The position numbers and the translations under genes were made by a program. Below the pieces are notes generated by a model. It was not told where the DNA came from. It saw only the letters and a program-made list of their open reading frames with translations, and did no database searches. From the NCBI GenBank assembly GCA_900542905.1, contig UQPF01000004.1:1-64000 (forward strand): DNA of 64,000 bases, given 5' to 3'. Shown here piece after piece: positions 59,395 through 64,000 of this stretch (its first letter is position 1; each line of letters starts with the position of its first letter). Source of the DNA: an uncultured Collinsella sp. Its GTDB lineage: Bacteria; Actinomycetota; Coriobacteriia; Coriobacteriales; Coriobacteriaceae.

Positions 59395-59979
59395 TTACAG
59401 CACCAAAATCCCCAGGTGCTCCAGCAAAATCTTGAGGCCGATGAGGATGAGCGCGACGCCGCCCACGATGGTGGCGGGTTTTTCGTAGCGCTCGCCAAAG
59501 GTGTGGCCGATCGCTACGCCGGCGACGGAGAAGATAAACGTTGTGACTCCGATAAGCGATACAGCGGGAACGATGTCAACCGAGAGCGCAGCAAATGAGA
59601 TGCCCACGGCCAGGGCGTCGATTGAGGTGGCGATAGCCAGAATCAGGTACTCACCCAGGTCAATCTTTTCGGCATCCTTGCCGTCGCTCTCGTCCTCATC
59701 CTCGTCTTCGGTAAAGGCCTCCCACAGCATTTTGCCGCCGATAAAGGCCAAAAGGATAAAGGCGATCCAATGGTCGATGGGTCCGATGATGCTCATGAAT
59801 TGACTGCCGAGCGCCCATCCGATTACGGGCATGCCGGCCTGGAAGCCGCCAAAGAACAGGCCGAGCACCGCGGCGACCTTAAGGTTGATCTTCTTCATGC
59901 CAAGGCCCTTGCAGATGGATACGGCAAAGGCGTCCATCGAAAGGCCGATAGCGAGCAATACGAGCTCTGCGAGTCCCAT
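59395..59979 (-). CDS. mntP: manganese efflux pump MntP
   Basis: A 194-residue membrane exporter of Mn2+. Six helices, with MGLAELVLLAIGLSMDAFAV at the start (conserved Asp16) and the internal repeat ATSIDALAVGISFA carrying a second conserved Asp, as in MntP. A charged central loop EDEDEDESDGKDAEK separates the halves. The start at 59979 has AAGGGAG upstream; a longer reading runs into the riboswitch and was rejected. The manganese riboswitch upstream confirms the metal. Confidence 0.95.
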   Translation of the reverse strand: MGLAELVLLAIGLSMDAFAVSICKGLGMKKINLKVAAVLGLFFGGFQAGMPVIGWALGSQFMSIIGPIDHWIAFILLAFIGGKMLWEAFTEDEDEDESDGKDAEKIDLGEYLILAIATSIDALAVGISFAALSVDIVPAVSLIGVTTFIFSVAGVAIGHTFGERYEKPATIVGGVALILIGLKILLEHLGILVL

Positions 59980-60023
59980 AGTCTGGCTCCCTTTCTGCGG
60001 GCGGGCCCGCGTGTACCTCTTGG

Positions 60024-60163
60024 GGGAGTAACAAAAAAGACCCGTGGCGTACGCGTTGTGCGCACAGCCACGAGTCTCGTTCATTAAGGCAAGCCAGACC
60101 GCATCGGCCAGTATGTTGACTTGCCGCGCCACCGGAGGCGAACCCGGTCACGCGACTACTCCC
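60024..60163 (-). promoter_or_regulatory. yybP-ykoY manganese riboswitch
   Basis: On the minus strand it opens GGGAGTAGTC and closes GTTACTCCC, forming the basal stem (60157-60163 with 60024-60030). Within are GCAAGTCAACATAC, TTGCCTTAATGAACGAGACT and CCACGGGTC, which match the conserved loops and the ATGAACGAGACT core of the class. It directly precedes mntP; Mn2+ binding should raise efflux-gene expression. Confidence 0.92.
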
Positions 60164-60326
60164 TCATTTATGCGAATCCCGATGCTACCACATGAACAGC
60201 TCATTTGGATTGGGGCTCTCAGCTGTGTTCGCTCATTCTGTAAGCATCGGATTTTGCGGGCGTCACAGGGGCAAACCGTGAGAAACTTATTGACGTTTAT
60301 GGAGCGTATACGATGGGAGCGATGCC
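60164..60326. other. divergent control region between mntP and disA
   Basis: About 160 bases containing both 5' regions. No operator palindrome was noticed. GGGAGC at 60315-60320 is the disA ribosome site. Confidence 0.45.
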
Positions 60327-61394
60327 TTGGATAAGAACGAGCTGCAAAAGCGTATGGAACAGGCCATTCGCCTGACGGCACCTGGCCAGCCGATCCGCAC
60401 CGCCCTCGACATGATCATTGCCGGTCACCTGGGTGCCCTTATCTGCGTCGGCGACACCGAAAACGTGCTCGCTGCCGGTAACGACGGCTTCCCGCTCAAC
60501 ATTTCGTTTACCTCGAACCGCCTGTTCGAGCTTTCCAAGATGGACGGTGCCATCGTTATCGATGGCGACCTCACCCAGATCCTGCGCGCCAACTTCCACC
60601 TCAATCCCGATCCCTCGCTTGCCACGAGTGAGACGGGCATGCGTCACCGCACCGCCGCTCGCATGTCGGTGCTCACCGACGCCATCGTGATCTCGGTTTC
60701 GGCTCGTCGTGCCGTCGTCAACGTGTACGTCCACGGTAAGAGCTACGAGATTCAGCCTGTCACCACCATCATGAGCTCGGTCAACCAGCTCGTTGCCACG
60801 CTCCAGACCACCCGTCAGTCGCTCGATCGCTCCCTGCTGCGCCTGACGGCCCTCGAGCTCGACGACTACGTTACGCTCGCCGACATTACCGGTATTTTCT
60901 CGAGCTTCGAGATCATGCAACAGGCAAAGACCGAGCTTAAGGATTGCATCGTCAAGCTGGGTAACCAGGGCAAGCTCGTGCAGATGCAGCTCGAGCAGCT
61001 CGCGGGCTCCAGCATGGATACCGAATACGACTTGATGATCCGCGACTACGCAAGCGATTCCTCCGAGGCAAACGCCGAGAAGATTCGCGCCGAGCTGAGC
61101 CGCATGACGCCTAAGGACCTGTCCGACCCGCAGCACGTGGCGGCAGTTCTGGGCTATGACGACCTGGACGAGGACTCCGTCATGACGCCGCTGGGCCTGC
61201 GCACGCTTTCGCGCGTGTCCGTCGTGCGCGACGGCGTGGCCGAGAAGATCGTCGACGAGTACGGCTCGCTGCAGGAGCTCATGGATGACATCAGCGAGGA
61301 TCCGGAGCGCCTGGGCGACTTTGGCGTCAACAACCCTGCCATTCTTGCGGACTCCCTGTACCGCATGAAGGGCACCAAACAAGGGAACGCATAA
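60327..61394 (+). CDS. disA: DNA integrity scanning diadenylate cyclase DisA
   Basis: Synthesises cyclic di-AMP and scans DNA for branched structures. The 355-residue protein contains the DAC-domain motifs KMDGAIVIDGD (Asp73-Gly-Ala) and GMRHRTAARMS (Arg106-His-Arg), a central helical spine, and a C-terminal helix-hairpin-helix domain (LGLRTLSRVSVVRDGVAEKIVDEYGSLQELM). It starts at an uncommon TTG; the nearby ATGs at 60313 and 60322 are out of frame, and GGGAGC sits at the correct spacing. It overlaps ispD by one base (TAATG). Confidence 0.96.
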   Translation: MDKNELQKRMEQAIRLTAPGQPIRTALDMIIAGHLGALICVGDTENVLAAGNDGFPLNISFTSNRLFELSKMDGAIVIDGDLTQILRANFHLNPDPSLATSETGMRHRTAARMSVLTDAIVISVSARRAVVNVYVHGKSYEIQPVTTIMSSVNQLVATLQTTRQSLDRSLLRLTALELDDYVTLADITGIFSSFEIMQQAKTELKDCIVKLGNQGKLVQMQLEQLAGSSMDTEYDLMIRDYASDSSEANAEKIRAELSRMTPKDLSDPQHVAAVLGYDDLDEDSVMTPLGLRTLSRVSVVRDGVAEKIVDEYGSLQELMDDISEDPERLGDFGVNNPAILADSLYRMKGTKQGNA

Positions 61395-62122
61395 TGGCGC
61401 CCGTATGCGCCGTGGTCGTTGCCGGTGGCAGCGGCCAGCGCTTTGGTAACCCCGGTGGCAAGCAGCTCGTCAATGTAGCGGGCCGTCCGCTTATGAGCTG
61501 GTCCATCCGCGCGTTTGACCGTAGCGATAAGGTCGGCCACATCGTGGTGGTTTGCCCTGCCGAGCGCCGTGCCGAGATGCGCCGCCTGGCCATCGACCCG
61601 TTTGACTATGACACGCCCATCAGCTTTGCCGATGCCGGCGATACCCGTCAGGATTCCACCCGTGCCGGCGTGCATGCGGTTCCGGCGGGCTTTGAATACG
61701 TCGCCATTCACGACGGCGCTCGTCCGCTCATTACCACCGAGGCCATCGATCACGCTATCGACGTGCTGGTGAGTGACCGCGCCCTTGATGGTGTCGTGTG
61801 CGGTCAGCCCGCGATCGACACGCTCAAGATCGTTGACGGCGACAATATCGTCGAGACTCCGCCGCGTGAGCTCTACTGGGCCGCGCAGACGCCGCAGATC
61901 TTTAGCGTCGATGCTATGAAGCGCGCCCATGCCGCGGCGATTGCCGAGGGCTTTATCGGTACCGACGATTCATCGCTGGTCGAGCGCATGGGCGGGCGCG
62001 TCCGCTGTGTCCAGAGCCCGCGCGACAACCTTAAGGTGACGGTGCCCGAGGACCTGCGTCCCGTAACTGCGATTCTGCTTGGCCGCATGGCCGAGGGAGA
62101 GGACCTTCCCCATGTTCAGTAA
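61394..62122 (+). CDS. ispD: 2-C-methyl-D-erythritol 4-phosphate cytidylyltransferase
   Basis: Couples CTP to MEP in the non-mevalonate isoprenoid pathway. The 242-residue protein has the nucleotide loop VVVAGGSGQRFG (7-18 region) with GGKQLVNVAGRPL, DSTRAGVHAV, the IHDGARPLIT motif and WAAQTPQIF. Start and stop overlap its neighbours (TAATG with disA, 11 bases with ispF), so disA, ispD, ispF and cysS form one operon. The disA-ispD link is also seen in other Actinomycetota. Confidence 0.96.
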   Translation: MAPVCAVVVAGGSGQRFGNPGGKQLVNVAGRPLMSWSIRAFDRSDKVGHIVVVCPAERRAEMRRLAIDPFDYDTPISFADAGDTRQDSTRAGVHAVPAGFEYVAIHDGARPLITTEAIDHAIDVLVSDRALDGVVCGQPAIDTLKIVDGDNIVETPPRELYWAAQTPQIFSVDAMKRAHAAAIAEGFIGTDDSSLVERMGGRVRCVQSPRDNLKVTVPEDLRPVTAILLGRMAEGEDLPHVQ

Positions 62123-62606
62123 CCTGCGCATTGGCCACGGCTACGACGTCCACCGTTTGGTGGAGGGGCGTCGATGTATCATCGGCGGGGTCGACATTCC
62201 CTACGAGCGCGGCCTGCTGGGCCACTCGGATGCCGATGTGCTCGCGCACGCCTTGGCCGACGCCATTTTGGGCGCCTGCCGCGGGGGAGACATCGGAAAA
62301 CTGTTCCCCGACACCGATCCTGCCTATGAGGGCGCCGATTCGATGGTGCTGCTCGCTCGCGTGATGGACTATGCGCGCGAGCTGGGCTTTGAGTTTGTCG
62401 ATGCCGACTGCACCATTGCCTGCCAGCAGCCCAAGATCACCCCGCACCGCGATGCCATGCGCGCCAACCTCGCCCATGCTCTGGGCGTTGACGTCGAAAA
62501 CGTGGGCGTCGCCGCCACTACGACCGAAAAGCTCGGTTGGGAAGGCCAGGGCGAGGGAATCGGCGCCTGGGCCGTCTGCCTGCTACAGAAAACCGTTAAG
62601 GAGTAA
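62112..62606 (+). CDS. ispF: 2-C-methyl-D-erythritol 2,4-cyclodiphosphate synthase
   Basis: Closes the cyclodiphosphate ring after IspD and IspE. The 164-residue enzyme has the metal motif GHGYDVHRL (Asp12, His14), LLGHSDADVLAHALADAILGA with the third metal ligand, FPDTDPAYEGADSM, and TTTEKLGWEGQGEGIGAWAVCLL at the end. ATG 62112 overlaps the 3' end of ispD. An earlier in-frame ATG at 62079 would only add an unusual extension. Confidence 0.96.
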   Translation: MFSNLRIGHGYDVHRLVEGRRCIIGGVDIPYERGLLGHSDADVLAHALADAILGACRGGDIGKLFPDTDPAYEGADSMVLLARVMDYARELGFEFVDADCTIACQQPKITPHRDAMRANLAHALGVDVENVGVAATTTEKLGWEGQGEGIGAWAVCLLQKTVKE

Positions 62607-62609
62607 CGA

Positions 62610-64000
62610 ATGCGTATCTACAACAGCGCTACCCATAAAAAGGAAGAGTTCCAGCCCATCGAGTCCGGCAAGGTCCGCATGTACGTGTGCGGCCCCACGG
62701 TCTACGACAACATCCACATCGGCAATGCCCGCACGTTCATCAGCTTTGACGTGATTCGTCGCTGGCTCATCGCGAGCGGCTACGAGGTCACGTTCGCCCA
62801 GAACCTCACCGATGTCGATGACAAGATCATCAAGCGCGCCAACGAGCAAGGCCGAACTGCCGCCGAGGTCGCGACGGAGTTCTCCGACAAGTTCATCGGC
62901 GTCATGCGCGCCGCCAACGTGCTCGATCCCGATGTGCGCCCCCGCGCAACCAAGGAGATCGGTCCCATGATCGCCATGATCAAGACGCTTATCGAGCAGG
63001 GCCATGCCTATGCTGCCGATAACGGCGATGTGTACTTTGCCGTGCGCAGCGATCCCAACTACGGTCAGGTCTCGGGCCGCAACATCGACGACCTTATGGT
63101 GGGCGCGCGCATCGAGGAGAACGAGGACAAGAACGACCCGCTCGACTTTGCCCTGTGGAAGGCCGCCAAGCCCGGCGAGCCCAGCTGGCCGAGCCCCTGG
63201 GGCGAGGGCCGTCCCGGTTGGCATACCGAGTGTGCCGCCATGGTGCACCGCTACTTGGGCACTCCGATCGACATCCACGGCGGCGGCTCCGACCTTGCCT
63301 TCCCACATCACGAGAACGAGTGCGCCCAGGCCACCTGCGCCTGGCACCAGGGTTTCTCCAACACCTGGATGCACACGGGCATGCTGCTGGTCGACGGCGA
63401 GAAGATGTCCAAGTCGCTCGGCAACTTCTTTACGCTGGCCGAGGTCCTCGAGCAGCACTCCGCTGCCGCCCTGCGCCTGCTGATGCTGCAGACGAGCTAT
63501 CGCTCGCCGCTCGACTTTTCTTGGGAGCGCCTGGAGGGTGCCGAAAACTCGCTCACTCGTATTGCCGGTACGGTCGAGAACCTGCGCTGGGCTGCAAGCC
63601 ACGCGACGGCCAACGCCGATGCGGCTGCCGCCGAGGCGTTTGCCGCCAAGGCCGCCGAGACCCGTGCCGCCTTTAAGGAGTGCATGGATGACGACTTTAA
63701 TACCGCCGGTGCCATGGGTGCCGTCTTTGGCTTTGTGACCGAGTGCAACCAGTACCTGGAGCAGGCGGGCGATGCTGCCGACAAGGCCGCCGCGCTTGCT
63801 GCCGCCGATACGCTGGTCGAGCTGCTCGACACGTTTGGCGTTGAGCTCCCCGAGCCCAAGGTCGAGCTGCCGCTGGGTCTGCTAGGCGTTGCCGCCGGCC
63901 TGGTCGCCTACACGGGCGACGACGTGGACGAGGCCGCTGCCAAGATTCTCGAGGCCCGCGCCGAAGCCCGCGCCGCCAAGAACTGGGATCTGGCAGATGC
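62610..64000 (+). CDS. cysS: cysteinyl-tRNA synthetase (partial, continues past the window)
   Basis: Class I synthetase charging tRNA-Cys. 463 codons are visible. Zinc ligands Cys28 (YVCGPTVYDN), Cys208 (WHTEC) and His233 (FPHHENE) are in place. HIGN at 36-39 and KMSKS at 265-269 are the ATP-binding signatures, and the anticodon-binding helices follow from about 320. AAGGAG precedes the ATG 3 bases after ispF. Only the end of the anticodon domain is missing. Confidence 0.97.
   Translation, partial: MRIYNSATHKKEEFQPIESGKVRMYVCGPTVYDNIHIGNARTFISFDVIRRWLIASGYEVTFAQNLTDVDDKIIKRANEQGRTAAEVATEFSDKFIGVMRAANVLDPDVRPRATKEIGPMIAMIKTLIEQGHAYAADNGDVYFAVRSDPNYGQVSGRNIDDLMVGARIEENEDKNDPLDFALWKAAKPGEPSWPSPWGEGRPGWHTECAAMVHRYLGTPIDIHGGGSDLAFPHHENECAQATCAWHQGFSNTWMHTGMLLVDGEKMSKSLGNFFTLAEVLEQHSAAALRLLMLQTSYRSPLDFSWERLEGAENSLTRIAGTVENLRWAASHATANADAAAAEAFAAKAAETRAAFKECMDDDFNTAGAMGAVFGFVTECNQYLEQAGDAADKAAALAAADTLVELLDTFGVELPEPKVELPLGLLGVAAGLVAYTGDDVDEAAAKILEARAEARAAKNWDLAD

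Overview
The window looks like a chromosomal segment of a GC-rich, Gram-positive gut anaerobe of the Actinomycetota. The class Coriobacteriia is likely and Collinsella is my best guess. This is inferred from gene content and repeat style; no marker in the window settles it. Supporting features are a fused two-domain ECF ATPase behind an FMN riboswitch, AmaP/DUF2273/Asp23 envelope-stress genes, DisA, ClpC, a non-mevalonate isoprenoid pathway (ispE, ispD, ispF), a lysyl-tRNA synthetase with an extra tRNA-binding domain, and short GGGACAGG hairpins that recur between genes.

Layout. 1-5 kb: a 3-hydroxyacyl-CoA dehydrogenase-like gene, a C-terminal remnant of an aryl-sulfate sulfotransferase, and on the minus strand a DUF389 membrane protein and an OPT-family transporter. 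5-10 kb: coaX, dCMP deaminase, a NifU-type scaffold, lgt and a large DUF6020-like membrane protein. 10-19 kb: yebC, the amaP-DUF2273-asp23 set, yitT, a zinc-ribbon membrane protein, and two divergent amidohydrolases. 19-22 kb: groES-groEL between two very large nested hairpins. 22-26 kb: FMN riboswitch, ribU, ecfAA, ecfT, then two paralogous pyridoxamine-phosphate-oxidase-like genes. 26-32 kb: argC-argJ-argB-argD behind possible ArgR boxes, followed by an AT-rich repeat and a scarred tRNA-Val locus. 32-45 kb: asnB, murE, a HAD phosphatase, murI, rph, rdgB, dtd, veg, ispE, tRNA-Pro, tatA, greA and lysS. 45-53 kb: a ThrE-type exporter, a DUF2798 protein, a 1479-residue double activase of the 2-hydroxyacyl-CoA dehydratase type, and an overlapping TetR regulator with a perfect palindrome upstream of the pair. 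53-64 kb: clpC, pepD, a hipBA toxin-antitoxin pair with three operator boxes, mntP under a yybP-ykoY manganese riboswitch, then disA-ispD-ispF-cysS running off the end.

Most of the window is ordinary housekeeping sequence. The unusual material lies between the genes. One is a family of small hairpins with a constant GGGACAGG-like loop and changing but still complementary stems; six of the seven copies begin within 3 nt of a TAA stop codon. The others are a set of large inverted repeats that enclose terminator-like inner hairpins, a 186-bp duplication at tRNA-Val, and clear operator palindromes for the TetR and HipB regulators. No CRISPR array, complete insertion sequence or prophage was seen.
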